From contig CM076266.1 in the NCBI GenBank assembly GCA_038380795.1, positions 45,964,425 through 46,028,424 on the forward strand: a stretch of 64,000 nt of DNA, read 5' to 3'. Every line of letters starts with the position of its first letter. Within the stretch, counting starts at the first letter, position 1. Of this stretch, positions 24,206 through 37,139 are shown piece by piece. The translations under genes were made by a program, and so were the position numbers. The stretch comes from Pyrocephalus nanus. Its lineage: Eukaryota > Chordata > Aves > Passeriformes > Tyrannidae. Below the pieces are notes generated by a model, which saw nothing but the letters and a program-made list of their open reading frames with translations, made no database searches and was not told the origin of the DNA.

Positions 24206-27200
24206 GTACGAAATAATTGTGCATGTCTGTTTCATCTGCTTTTCCATCATAGTCACCAAGTGTAGCTTTAATCTTAGTTCTTAAGTGTTTTCACACTCTG
24301 AAAGGTTGAATGAAAGTATTCTACGACAGTATTTAGATAGTGGTAGAGGAAACTCAGCAGAGGCACTATTCCTGATGTCATAATATGAAGTAAACGTTAC
24401 TGAGGGTAAAATGCTTTGTACTGGCTGATTCAAGATGAGGTAGACTGGACTATATCCTCTTTACCCCACTGAAGTGGGTTCCACTGTAAAACTTACCCCT
24501 TCTATAACATTTCACAAACTTTTCTTTTTGGTTCTTTAGTTGTTGAACTACAACTCCTGGGAATACGCTAGTAACCACAAGAATTTTTTGTTAGAAATGT
24601 ACATATCAGAAACTAATTATTTAGTCCTCTTAAAACCATATAAGAACTGGTGACTTCTTCCAGCCAGAGAGTGAATTAAATCCATTGTGCTGTCCTTATG
24701 CTTCCAAGACAGCTCAAGGGAATGTGCTGTTTTACCATATAACATATGAAAGATCTGGGTAAAATTTTATATTGAGTTTTCATGTGAAGTCAGAATATTG
24801 CCTATAATTTTTCATTTGCTTTTCACTCATATATCTCAGAAGAATGAGTAAAAAAAACAACAATGAAAACAACTGTGGCAACTCAAAAAGCAAATGAAGC
24901 AAAGAAAAAAAATCCCTTTGTGTGGTTTAGTTAGTCAGACTGAGAGTGTAATTGTGTTTAAGACTCTGCCTTCATGGTAGGTAAGGACATTTGCAAACAC
25001 CTTGACTTTGGATTTGCCACAGGCATTCTCTTGCACTGGGGGGAAATTATCCATGTGGGGAATCACCCATGAAGGCAGAAACAGGGATAGTTCCTCTGTC
25101 TGTGCAGAAGCAGCCCTAATCTGTGGATAGATAAGGTAGCAATGACTTCTTTTCTGTGGTTAATAAAAAAGGTCAGTGCTTGTCTGATAGCAGCTTTTTT
25201 TTATAGCAGGTTTTCTTCTTACTCAGTTCCATTCCTTGTTGGGCCTTCTTAGTAGAGATACAGAAAATGCATGTAATTATTGCTCATACAAGTTTAGCTG
25301 TGTCATTCTTCTTTCTTTAGTTAAATAATTAACTTGATACAAAAACTGTTGTGTAGTGTCTGCATCAGCTAAGGATGGCTATGGCACTTTTAAAATATCA
25401 GCCATTTGCCCTAATTTTACACACTAGCTAGCTTCAGGCTATTGAATATTGTATATTTTAAGTGAACCAGTATGGTTAGATGTACACTTTCATGTGTGTT
25501 TCAGAAGGAAGTCTTTATCCTGTGTTTCCAATCAAGTACTGTTGTAATTTTTTTTGTTACTCTTCACTTTTTTTTCTTTTTTAATATGCGCAAAATGAGG
25601 CACTTTGCGAAGGAATATGAGCATTTGCTTAGAGGCTTGTTCAAAACTAGAAAAAGAATGTAGTGACATTGTTCTTTCAGGGGTTTATTGGAAGTTTTGG
25701 ATTTTTTTTCATGGACTTTTATAAGGTTAGGGGCAGCATGTGCAGGCAGAATAAAAGATTTTGTCCGAAAAATGAGCAGTGAAAACAGAGAAACAGGAAA
25801 AGAGGTAATAGAAGATTTACAGGTGAAGTGAGAAAGTCCATATCATTCTAGTAATCTAGCAGAAATACCACATAAGTAATATCTCAGTAAGCAAGACTGG
25901 TTTCTAAATAACCTTTATTGCAAACAAGGGTAGAACTTGCTGCTGCTTACCCGAGGTAGTCTGAGCGTAAACACCACCCTGCCCTCCCCTGCTGCGAGTG
26001 CACAGTCCCCACAGGAACATCAGAAAGACTGCTGAGCCAAGAAATGTGCCACTCCTCAGATTTCTGGTGGTCATTACACACTGCAGCAAGACCTAACTGC
26101 TCTTCAGAAGCGAAGCTCTATGCTGTACTTTCTCCTCCAGTAGGAACGGGACTCCTGCAGTGGTTACCCCGGCAGGGCAGGGCTTTGCTCTGAGCTCTGC
26201 TGCTGCAACTGTTCCGCTCTGGGGCACTTGTGGTTAGGTGCGGTGTTGGCGCTGTGTCTTAGCAGATCTGTTACAAGTGCTGCTCCCCTTGCATCTCCCC
26301 TTGCAGGCCTTCCAAGTTCATGAAGGAGCTTCCTGAAAGCAGCTTTGAGATGATGGTGCCCCATAGAGATCAGAGTTCTTAAGTGCCTTTGAAATAGCAG
26401 GTGTTTTTCCCCTATGGGAGGATTTACACCTCTGCCTCACCTGCTGAATAACTTGGAGGAGTTGTAGATACTTGAACAACATTAATATTCTTTGCTGTTT
26501 ATCTGAAGATGGGAAAACAGCCTGAAAATTCAGGAGAATAAATTGTTTTCAATGGTATTTTAGTTACAGTCTAGTGGGAACATGAGGAGAATTGATGTGT
26601 TTGTAATGTTTCTATTTCTAATTTTTAGGCCCTATCAGGGAGTACAGATGTATATAAAAATGTGAATTAGAAAGGAGCTCAATCTCACAACTGACTTCAG
26701 TAATGAATAAAATCCTTTTATTGTGTGTTTTTTTATCTGTTTCTCAGTACGTAGGTGTGTGTGCCGACGCATGAGTCTATTTTAAAACACAGTTTTGCAC
26801 TTTTTTTCCTCCAACTTCAACCATTTAATGATAAATTACTACAGCTATTAAAAGGAAACTGCTGAGAATGCTGTTGCATTTCAGTAAAATGGCCTGTTGC
26901 AACCACTTTGCTACTGTCAAGCTTTTATCCCAACCCAAAAGGGTTAAAAAGCATCTTTGTAAGTTGTATGCAACTTGGAGAGCTCAGCTGATCTACCCCA
27001 ACTTTGGAAACATGAAGTTGCTTCTGTGCCTTACCACAAGTTTGAAACAGGCATAACTAAGATAAACTGATGTGGATTTCAGTAACGTAACATTATCAGC
27101 CTTGTTAACCACCATTTTTGTGAACTGCAGACTCCCACAGTGGAGCTCCAAATGTTTCCAAGTAAAATAACACTTGGGGTTCCATGATAGTTCTTTAACA

Positions 27201-27976
27201 TTCCAAATATATTGGAAAAGGATTATGATCCTGGTTACCAGTTTTGTGTATTTTATATAACTATTTGACATTTCTAAAATAGGAAATTTTTTTTTTAGAG
27301 GAGTAATGGCTCAAGTGATCTAAGAGCTTCTTCAGCTGCAGTTCTGGTACTGGAAAAACTAGCACAGGGAATCAGAAGGAAAGTGTGGGCCCCAGTTATT
27401 TCTCAGCAGCTTATGAGAAGAAAAAAAATTACTACAGGTTTGAATAGTGTAGAAATCTAACTGTGCATTAAAGTAACCTTTTTTCATTGGGAAATACCCC
27501 AATAATTCAAGCACTGGTCAGACGGTCATAAAGGTGATCTTCAGTATGTTCTTACAAAATTCTGGAATAGTCCACAACTCTTACTTTTTTTTTCAGTTTA
27601 TTCCAATCTGATTTTTTGGGGAGTTTTACATAATGTTTCAAGAAGCAACATAAAAGTATTCTTCTTCAATTATTTAAATATTAGACTATGTAATGATGTT
27701 GGTGTGTTTAACAAATTTTTAAGCATACTTGTAGTATTATTTTTAATGAGAAGTGAGTCTTAATAGCAGTGAGGTTATCTAAGATAACCAAGGAATTATT
27801 TGTTGCATAAGGTACAAACCCAGATGTCCAAGAGAATTGGGTCTAAAAGAGAAAACAAATATTCATGCAAAAATATTCAATCTCACTTAACATACAAAAC
27901 CTAGATTGGTTATTTTTTAAGAAGTTCCTTCTTTGTCTAAAAAAATATTTCTCTTAACTCTCTTGTTCTGCGACAG
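24206..27976 (+). other. ICA1: ICA1 intron, ~3.8 kb, with GC-rich antisense unit
   Basis: Mostly plain AT-rich intron. An unexplained GC- and CpG-richer block lies at about 25.91-26.37 kb (separate entry). No further ICA1 exon was recognised. Confidence 0.7.
25909..26375 (-). other. Unassigned GC-rich minus-strand unit ending in AATAAA
   Basis: Read on the minus strand, this block carries a 66-residue open frame (26,364-26,164) beginning MGHHHLKAAFRKLLHEL. A second, hydrophobic open frame (26,089-25,904) contains NLRSGTFLGSAVFLMFLWGL, which looks like a membrane segment. About 170 bases downstream of the second frame's methionine an AATAAA lies at 25,913-25,918. Base composition is clearly richer in GC and CpG than the surrounding intron. 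I do not recognise either peptide. It could be a decayed processed gene copy, an antisense non-coding transcript or chance. No poly(A) tract follows the signal, which argues against a young retrocopy. Confidence 0.3.
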
Positions 27977-28252
27977 CTTCAAAGGAACAGTTCGTGAGGT
28001 CCTTGGAGCCAGAACCTGGTGATAAGGATGACATGGTATTACTGAATGAGATCCTCAATGCTTCCTCCCTGGATGAGGGAGAATTCAGCAAAGAGTGGAC
28101 AGCTGTGTTTGGACAGGTTGCTGATCTCACCACGAACTCTTCAACTAGAGATGGGGAGAACACTTCATCATCTGTGGTACCAGCACCATCAGGCTACTTG
28201 CCCTCACAGCTGCTAGACCAAAACATGAATGACTTGCAGTCATCCTTACATG
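27977..28252 (+). CDS. ICA1: ICA1 large C-terminal exon (276 nt, symmetric phase 1)
   Basis: The longest ICA1 exon here. It encodes 92 residues from ASKEQFVRSLEPEPGDKDD to MNDLQSSLH plus one base. The acceptor is TTCTGCGACAG and the donor is ATG|GTGAGA. Recognisable ICA1 blocks are the acidic DKDDMVLLNEILNASSLDEG, then EFSKEWTAVFG, and PSQLLDQNMNDLQ near the end. The middle (TTNSSTRDGENTSSS) is serine/threonine-rich and poorly conserved. The region belongs to the ICA69 C-terminal domain. The frame stays open for 13 codons past the donor (to a TGA at 28,291-28,293), so intron retention would give a short alternative end. Confidence 0.97.
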
Positions 28253-30139
28253 GTGAGAGCTCATCTCGTCCTGTTAGTATGTGTGAAGTATGAAGTACCT
28301 AAAACCTAAAGTCAAGATTACTGTCTTGAATGTTTTCATTTCCTGAAATGTTCTGTGGGTCTTTGAGATATCTTTTTCCCTGAAACAGAAAATCTGTTTC
28401 AGTGGGTTCTACTATTTAAATCACAACTGCTGTCTCTGTTAAGGGGCCAGGGAACTAAAAGTAATTACTGCATTTTGTCTGGGGATAGTGTTTTTAAACA
28501 ACGTAGTGAAAAACAATTGCACTCATTCATTTTTTTTCTTCAAAGCATCCTATATGTTGCACATACAGATACGGGTAAGGTAGAATGGGTTGTCTCATCT
28601 TAGCAAACGTACAAGTGGATTCCTCTTGCAGTCTGTTTATTGATGCAACTCTTTCTCTCCTCTTTCTTCTATGCAGTTGATTCTCTTGGCTTTTCCAAGC
28701 TGCTGCTGCTAGGGGAGAAAGAAAGAGGGGAACTAGGGCAGAGCTTTCCTGCTGCTGCTTTGGCCTTGAAGAAGGGAGGCAGGAAGGATAGGCTGGTGAT
28801 AACCAGCCAACAGCAACTACCTTCATCCTTCCCACATTCTGGCTAGATTTCTCCTAGGGCTTTGCAAGCTGGAGGAGAACCTTGACTGTTTGGGCTTTGT
28901 CCCAGGTCGTTTAGATTTCACTTGGGGAAGAGTGATATAGGAAAGGATAGCAGGCTAACTCTATCCTGAAGACTTCTTCTTGGAACCTGTGCAACTGGCA
29001 GAATCATACATGATGTAAAATGACCTGTGACATTTTGGCAAAAATAAGAAAGTCAAATTTACTTCATAATTAATACACTTACCACTAGCACCCCTAGAGC
29101 AAGATATCTGGGTTCACTGACTTCAGCACTTAGTTGGAAAATGGGGGAATGACATTTGTAATGATGCAAAGTTTTAGATGTATTTTTTATGATAAGATAC
29201 ATGATTTTAAGCAAGTTACTGAAAATGGCAAGAGAATTATTATGAGATTGGGGGGTTTTCCACAGCTTTACATATTTTTAAATGTATTTTACATATCAGT
29301 GTAATTTACATTTTTAAATGTAAATATGTTTTTGTGTGAAAAATATTTTTGAGGGATAAATAGCAAGCAGGATTGGGTATCCTTTCTGAGGCAGCTGTTA
29401 GCTCTCATTTGCACAAGGCACTGGCATTGGCTGCAAAATCAGAACTCGGTTATGTTGCATTCAAGGAATACTAGAAATGGAAAATCCAGTCCAGTCAACG
29501 TGGTATCCCAAAATATTTTTGAATTAAATATACGAAGAAATCTGTACTTGAAAAGCAAAATATGTTGGTGTATTCCAATGGATTTCCAAGGCTTTGGCAG
29601 AAGATTGTGGTAATTGATGTACTGGCATTTGAAAAGTCAGAGCTAATAAGCTGAGTGATTGTATGTGACAATCAGCATGTTCCCAGCTGACTTAATTTGC
29701 TGAGTAAAATGCAGTATTTAAACTAACTTTCATAAGCTATTTTTCCTTTTAAGTTCTTTGTTTCTTATTTTTTAACAGAAGGTGAAATTTGGTCCATTTT
29801 ATATCTGGTGAAAACTCAGCTTTAATCTTAAACTACATTTCATTTCACTTCACAACGTCTCTTTCATAATTTGACCTTATCAATAAATATGGGAACAGAG
29901 ATTTTTATTTTTTTTAACAAAATACTAACTGATGTATAAGCATATCTAGACATACAAGTAGGAAATATTAGAATACAGGGATTATATTTTTACTGAGGGC
30001 TTGTGATATACCTCCTAAACTTTTTTTCCCCTATGTGGTAGGATTACTTAATAATTATTAAGTGTGAAGTGCTACACTGTAGCCTCGATGTTGCATACTT
30101 CCTGTGTGAATTTGGCCTTAAGACCATAAAGATTCTTAA

Positions 30140-30290
30140 AACTCACATGCTTAACTTTAAGCACATTAACTTTTCTATTAACTTCAGTGGGATTACTTAC
30201 TTATTTTATGTTAAGCACGCTCATAAATCTTTGGGGCTTTGTTTTCTCTCTGCCTCAGATCTTAATCTGTAAAACAGGCACAGTGCTATG
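30140..30290 (-). repeat. Possible ancient amniote LINE/MIR-type remnant
   Basis: 'ATGCTTAACTTTAAGCACAT', then 'TTAACTTCAGTGGGATTAC' and 'GTTAAGCACGCTCATAAA' resemble an old L3/CR1-like amniote repeat. The adjacent 'CTGCCTCAGATCTTAATCTG' plus 'TAAAACAGG' resembles the MIR core. The family assignment is from memory and uncertain. Confidence 0.4.
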
Positions 30291-30423
30291 CAGGTTATAA
30301 ACTGTTACGGTCAGGAATTCCCAGCTCAGAGTTTTCTCTGGCTGTATTTATAGGCAGGATCTAGCACAATGGGACTTTGAATTGCTATGGGGCCACCAGG
30401 TACTGGTTTAAAATACATATAAA

Positions 30424-30461
30424 TGTATGTGTGTGTGTGTGTATATATATATATATACATA
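30424..30461. repeat. Compound (TG)n(TA)n microsatellite
   Basis: Alternating TG units run directly into alternating TA units, all purine/pyrimidine alternating. Such tracts are usually length-polymorphic. Confidence 0.9.
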
Positions 30462-32339
30462 TGCAATAGAAACAAAGTGTGCTCCCAACAAATCTTTTAG
30501 GTTCTCCTCCAGATACAGTTTTGTAGTTTGGTTCCCTTTCTGCTTTTTCAGAAAGAGCACTTACTTTCTTTTTTCATGATGGTTATGATCTTGTTTACTT
30601 ACTTACTTATACCATTAAGGGCTCCTCTTTATCTTCTCTACATGTGCATAAATTCTGGTTGGTAAGCAGATGCACAGCTCACCATTTCCATTTCTAAATT
30701 TCACTGTGGTAATGTTTGTGAAGATGCTAACTGAAAAGCAAGCTGTTTGGTTTCCTTGCTGTCTTGCAAGAACCTTTTGTCTAGTCATGTAACAAAGCCA
30801 TCCTGTGAACAGGCAAACCAAAACAGGCTTAGGGCCAACGACTGCTTTCAAATTGATAGGCTGTGGTTTGTTTTTGAAAGGCAAAGCTCGCTAAAGACAT
30901 AATTTGTGAAATTTGTGAAAGCATTTAATAAAAATTCTGGCTGGCTCACAAGCCTTTATCACTTTTGTCTAGAACAAATACATGTGAGCATTCTGCTTGC
31001 AGATTTTTAAGAAGTTTTTGGTTAGTTTCCTTAGAGATACAGAGAATTGTTGTGGCTTTAAATTTCCTTCCTATTTCATCTGATTTTATAGAAATGCTCT
31101 TCCTGACTCTTTTAAATAGCACAGCTTGGGCTTCAAACCTTTCATAGTCAAGGTAAGATCGGAGAGTGGTGAGAATAATCTGTTAGAGAGAGGAAGGAAT
31201 GATGTGACTTACGTGGCTGTTGCAGTAACTGACAGGACACTGGGTACCAATATCTGACAGGGGTCCCAAAAGAGCAGAAAATAAGGGCAGGTGGGACAAA
31301 AAGAGTAAAAAAGGATATGAAAACATAAACTTATAGAAAAAAAGAAACTGAATAAGGAAATGCTAACTGTGTGCACAGATGAGCAATCCTGTTTGTGACA
31401 CTTCCAAATTAGATATACCAGGTCTCTGAGAGGGGTGGGTAATTGACCAGGCCAAACTTAAAAGAGATATTAATTAAATTATAAATACAGCCTCCAGTCC
31501 TCTAAATGTAATAAAGGATAAGAATTTAAGGACAAAGGACAAAAATTGCTTTCTTTTTCCTAATGTGTTTCCACAGTATGCTACCCCTAGTCATTTTTCC
31601 AGCCTGTTCATCTGGCCTCATTAACTGTATTTATCATTACTCATAAAATATGCATGTAAGAACAAAAAATTGTGAATACTCAGTTTCACTTTTTCCCAAA
31701 TAGTTAATCTCTTTGCTGTAAAAGATCCTTTCAAATAAAGAACAAAAAAAAATACTTTATTAAAATGTAGTTTTAAGTTAACTTGAAGTAATTTATCTTG
31801 AATTTAATTCTTCAGTGTTTTACTATAATTTTTTTTTCAGAATTATTTGAAAATTAAAAAATCTAGGGTCTCTGAATAAGGTTTTGTCTGGAACAGTGGG
31901 TGAATTGAAAGTCTTTGGAACAGTAAAAGTAAAGAAAAGTGGAAAAAATATTGATTATGTAGGTTATTTTCACCCACATGTAAGTGATATTCTTCTCCCT
32001 ACAGCTGTGTGTGACTTATTACTGAACTGGCTTTGCTGTGAATGAGTATTAACTGTGATTCAGTAAAAGAAACAAAAAATGTCTTATAGCCAGGTTAAAG
32101 GTTTGAAAAGAGTTACAGTTGCCTGAATCCAGAGATGATGAAACTGATCCATAGATACCCTGTTGTTAAGGATGTTGCTCATCTGCAGCATCTGACTTCT
32201 GATTTCTTGTATACAAGGAAAGATATGAATGGCCATAAATGTAATATGCTGCTCCACTGTCTGATGGTGCCAGACAGTGGGGTGTTGGAGTTAACAAAGC
32301 AATTCTTCACGCTAATGCTGCTATATTATTGAATTCTAG

Positions 32340-32435
32340 GTTGGTCAGCTAACAGTGTGAGCCCACCATCAAGACCACAGCCAGCACAGAAACCACACAG
32401 CCTGAATGTGAATGACAGCAAAACGCCTGTGAAAG
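32340..32435 (+). CDS. ICA1: ICA1 cassette exon, Pro/Ser-rich (96 nt, phase 1)
   Basis: Encodes 32 residues beginning GWSANSVSPPSRPQPAQK and ending NDSKTPVK, then one base. The acceptor is TTGAATTCTAG and the donor is AAAG|GTGATG. It is rich in proline, serine and polar residues and looks unstructured. Both ends are in phase 1, and splicing the flanking exons directly would give [16 protein letters not shown], which matches the spacing of the main human ICA1 form as I remember it. I therefore infer this is an optional exon. Its protein-like codons, good splice sites and maintained frame support it being real, but conservation was not testable here. Confidence 0.82.
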
Positions 32436-34260
<1,825 letters not shown>

Positions 34261-34375
34261 GTCAGCTGCCTCTGGTAACTTACATTCTTCCCTTCATCAA
34301 CACTATTTTGGAGTTAAAAAAAAACTAAATGAAAGTTAGTATGCTGTTGTGAAACTATAAAGTATGTGCCATGAT

Positions 34376-34381
34376 AATAAA
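34376..34381 (+). terminator. ICA1: Proximal ICA1 poly(A) signal
   Basis: Canonical AATAAA about 115 nt after the stop codon, followed by the T/G-rich stretch GCTCTTGTTTTGTAT some 40 nt later. Confidence 0.75.
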
Positions 34382-35042
34382 ACTAAAGGGAATGAATCCC
34401 CTTTTATATAGGTACAGTTATTTGCTCTTGTTTTGTATAAAGAGTTCACATTTATTTTCTACGTGGATTTACAAAAATAAGGTTAAGAATTAGGGCAGAT
34501 TTCTTGCCAAATTAGATTATCTGCTAAAACACTGTCTTTGCCTGGGGTGATGCGGAGCTAACACTGGAGTGAAATACAAATTGCAAGCCTATTTTTTTAT
34601 AATGTTTCTTGAGAAAATTAAAAACAAAATCATGTAACTGAGGAGGCTGCATGAGCCAAACATCTATCATGTCTGTAATATATATATTACTGCTATGTTA
34701 AGATGTCAACTGAATTTGTTTTGTTAGTAGTCACAGTGAAAAACCTTTGCTGGGGCTAATTATCGAAGAAGTAAATTTGGGTCTGTGCAGCCATGGAAAT
34801 TGTGCCCTTTCTGATTTAACTTATTAGACAAACTGCACTACATAAACAGAAGTCATGCCCAGGAGGCTTCTTTTCCGAGGTTTTTCTCCATTGCACCAAC
34901 AGAATTTGCACCTGTTTGCAGAAGTTTCTTCAAACCGATGCTTTATCATGCCTTCAAACCATTCATGTTTCTGTTCTGAGAATTTTTCATTCCGTTTATT
35001 TCTGAAGCATGTGTTATTTTGAGCTTGTTGTGACAACTCTTT

Positions 35043-35048
35043 AATAAA
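35043..35048 (+). terminator. ICA1: Distal candidate ICA1 poly(A) signal
   Basis: Canonical AATAAA followed by an A run and then GTGGATTGCTGGTGTGC, a good G/U-rich downstream element. It implies an ICA1 3' UTR of about 0.8 kb if used. Confidence 0.55.
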
Positions 35049-35115
35049 ATGATTTTGACAAAAAAACACAACTTTATTCCCAGTGGATTGCTGGTGTGCT
35101 ATTCAATTGATATAT

Positions 35116-35139
35116 AACAAGCATCCAAAGATGCTTGTT
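35116..35139. other. Perfect 10-bp stem-loop
   Basis: AACAAGCATC, loop CAAA, GATGCTTGTT form a perfect inverted repeat, followed by TTTAG. It lies about 70 bp beyond the distal ICA1 poly(A) signal. No function can be assigned. Confidence 0.8.
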
Positions 35140-35261
35140 TTAGACAGTACCTACAGTTCATTTAGTTTTTGAATAGTAATCCAGTAGGACAGTTAGAAAA
35201 TTTGAACTCAAGGCCACGTCCCTTTGCCTCGCTGCTCTCCTTTCACAGCAAAAGAAGGGGA

Positions 35262-35515
35262 AAAGGATCACAGAATAACAAAGGTTGGAAACAGACTCTA
35301 AGATCATCGAGTGCAACCTTTGACCAAACACCACCATGTCAACTAAAACACTGCACTAAGTGTCACATCCAGTCTTTTCTTGAACACTTCCAGGCATGGT
35401 GATTCTATCACCGACTTGGGCAGCCTGTTCCAATGCCTGACCATACTTTCAGGGAAAAAATTCTTCCTGATGTCCAACCTGAACATCCCCTGGTACAGCT
35501 TGAGGATATGTCAGT
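35262..35515 (-). mobile_element. CR1 LINE 3' fragment, antisense
   Basis: The + strand reads 'GATCACAGAATAACAAAGG' and 'TTGGAAACAGACTCTAAGATC', then later 'GGCAGCCTGTTCCAATGCC' and 'AAATTCTTCCTGATGTCCAA'. All of these are complements of the terminal CR1 region (GGAAGAACTTCTTT, TTGGAACAGGCTGCC). About 250 bp is retained. Confidence 0.9.
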
Positions 35516-36700
35516 AGCCAGTTAAGATCACAAGTTCTATGTACTATATAGGACCTGCTTTACAGTTTATTATATTTGGCATTTTTTTTTTAATTTGGTT
35601 GATACTCCTTTTACATTGGTGATCCTTTTCACTACCAGCTAACTGTACCCTCAGGTAATCCTTGCCTCATGGTCTAGTAGATAACTGAGTACCTGAAAAT
35701 AATTGTATAAATAGAGAAGTTCACTGAACTGACCAGCTTCTTGAGTGCAGTGGAACATCATTTGATGGCTTCACCATGCAGCATTAATGTGCATTGATGC
35801 CTCCATTAAAAAGCTATCAGTGGATGGGGTGTTGGACTGACCAGAGTTCATCTGGCTGAACCCTCAGCAAGTTTTAAACATCTCTGTTCAAAACTGTAGT
35901 GTTAGTTGCCTGGAAGTGTCAAGGTACTTCAGCTTTTGCCAGAGAAGTTCTTCAGATGCTTAGCAGTATATTTTCATGTATAATGGGGAAAGACAGTCTG
36001 ATCTTATCTTTGCACTCAGCCCCCCCAGGGCCCCAACACTGAGGCTGGTAACTAAGTCAGAGAACCTGATGTAGATGCTTAACACTTTTTAAAGACAAAA
36101 CTTTTGTCCTTCCACAATATTTCATACTGTTCAGTACTGGCAGCTCCTTGGTCAATAAGCTGCCTTTTCTGCAATGTATAACTTTCTTGAGTGTTAAGGG
36201 GGGGCTGAACTCCTGACTTTGGGCTGCAGTTCTGGCAGTAAATAAGACATCTACAAAGGGGATTAACTAACTGGGAAATACCTAAGGTTTACACTGGGGT
36301 GCACTTACACTTATGAGTGCTAGTTTGTACTCACAACAGAGAATGTTTGCCCGAAATCCTCTTCATCTCAGGCTGTAATTATCTGCAATGCCAAAAATGT
36401 TAGGTGCTCAAGGGATAGCCAGGCTGCTTTTCAGCCCAGCTGGGTTACCACTGAAATCATTAAACAGATTCTTGCAACTTTAAGCAAGTCTGTGGTTGCT
36501 AAACTTGCTCTGGATTACATTCGTCTTGTAGTTGCTAAAACACTTGTGGACAATCCACTCCAGCACTTTTTAGTAGCTGAAGCAGTTAAGCTAAAAGCAA
36601 AGAGGAGACTGTATTGACTTCAAAAAAACCAATTAACTGTTCCTTAAGGTTCAAAAAATGTGTTTGTTTTTTAGGTCATAGATTCTAGACTTCCAGGATT

Positions 36701-36810
36701 AAAAAACAAACAAACAAAACAAAGAAAAACAAAACAAACCCACAAAAACAACAACAACAAAAAAAAGGAAAACAACAACAACCAAAACACCAAAAAAACC
36801 CACACACAAA
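36701..36810. repeat. (CAAA)n/(CAA)n A-rich simple sequence
   Basis: About 110 bp of imperfect CAAA, CAA and CACA units. It is one of four A-rich tracts on the + strand within 4.1 kb. Confidence 0.9.
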
Positions 36811-37084
36811 CTGCTGTCTTGATTGGGACAATTGAGAGCATTGCAGAAGTTCAGTGAAAGATGTTCTGAATCATCACCATGTTTTTAGGTCTAAAAGCTT
36901 CTGAATGATCATCCCTTTTACTCAAGACTATTGTAGTTGCAGGGGATTTTTTTTCTTCCTCTCCTCCCCACCGGCAACTGCACTACCAAGTTGTTCATTT
37001 TAAGAACTGATTTCTGGTAATATTCTGGTTTTTGAAATTAGCTTTGAATCTTTTGCAATGCAGTTTTTTCACATTTTCAAATAA

Positions 37085-37139
37085 TAAAAAAAAAAAAAAA
37101 AAACAAAAACAAAAAAAAACAAAAAAAAAAAAAAAAAAA
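37085..37139. repeat. A-rich tract
   Basis: Runs of A broken by single C bases, about 55 bp. Confidence 0.9.

Larger units (their letters stand above)
28253..32339 (+). other. ICA1: ICA1 intron, ~4.1 kb
   Basis: Intron with a TG/TA microsatellite at 30,424-30,461, an old repeat remnant around 30,140-30,290 and a 22-bp hairpin at 29,304-29,325 (ATTTACATTT, TT loop, AAATGTAAAT). No coding exon was recognised between the flanking exons. Confidence 0.7.
34261..35066 (+). other. ICA1: ICA1 3' UTR (proximal and distal forms)
   Basis: The UTR begins after the TGA. A proximal AATAAA at 34,376-34,381 would end it near 34,400. A second AATAAA at 35,043-35,048 with a GT-rich element just downstream would extend it to about 35,066. 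Which end is used cannot be told from sequence. Confidence 0.65.
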
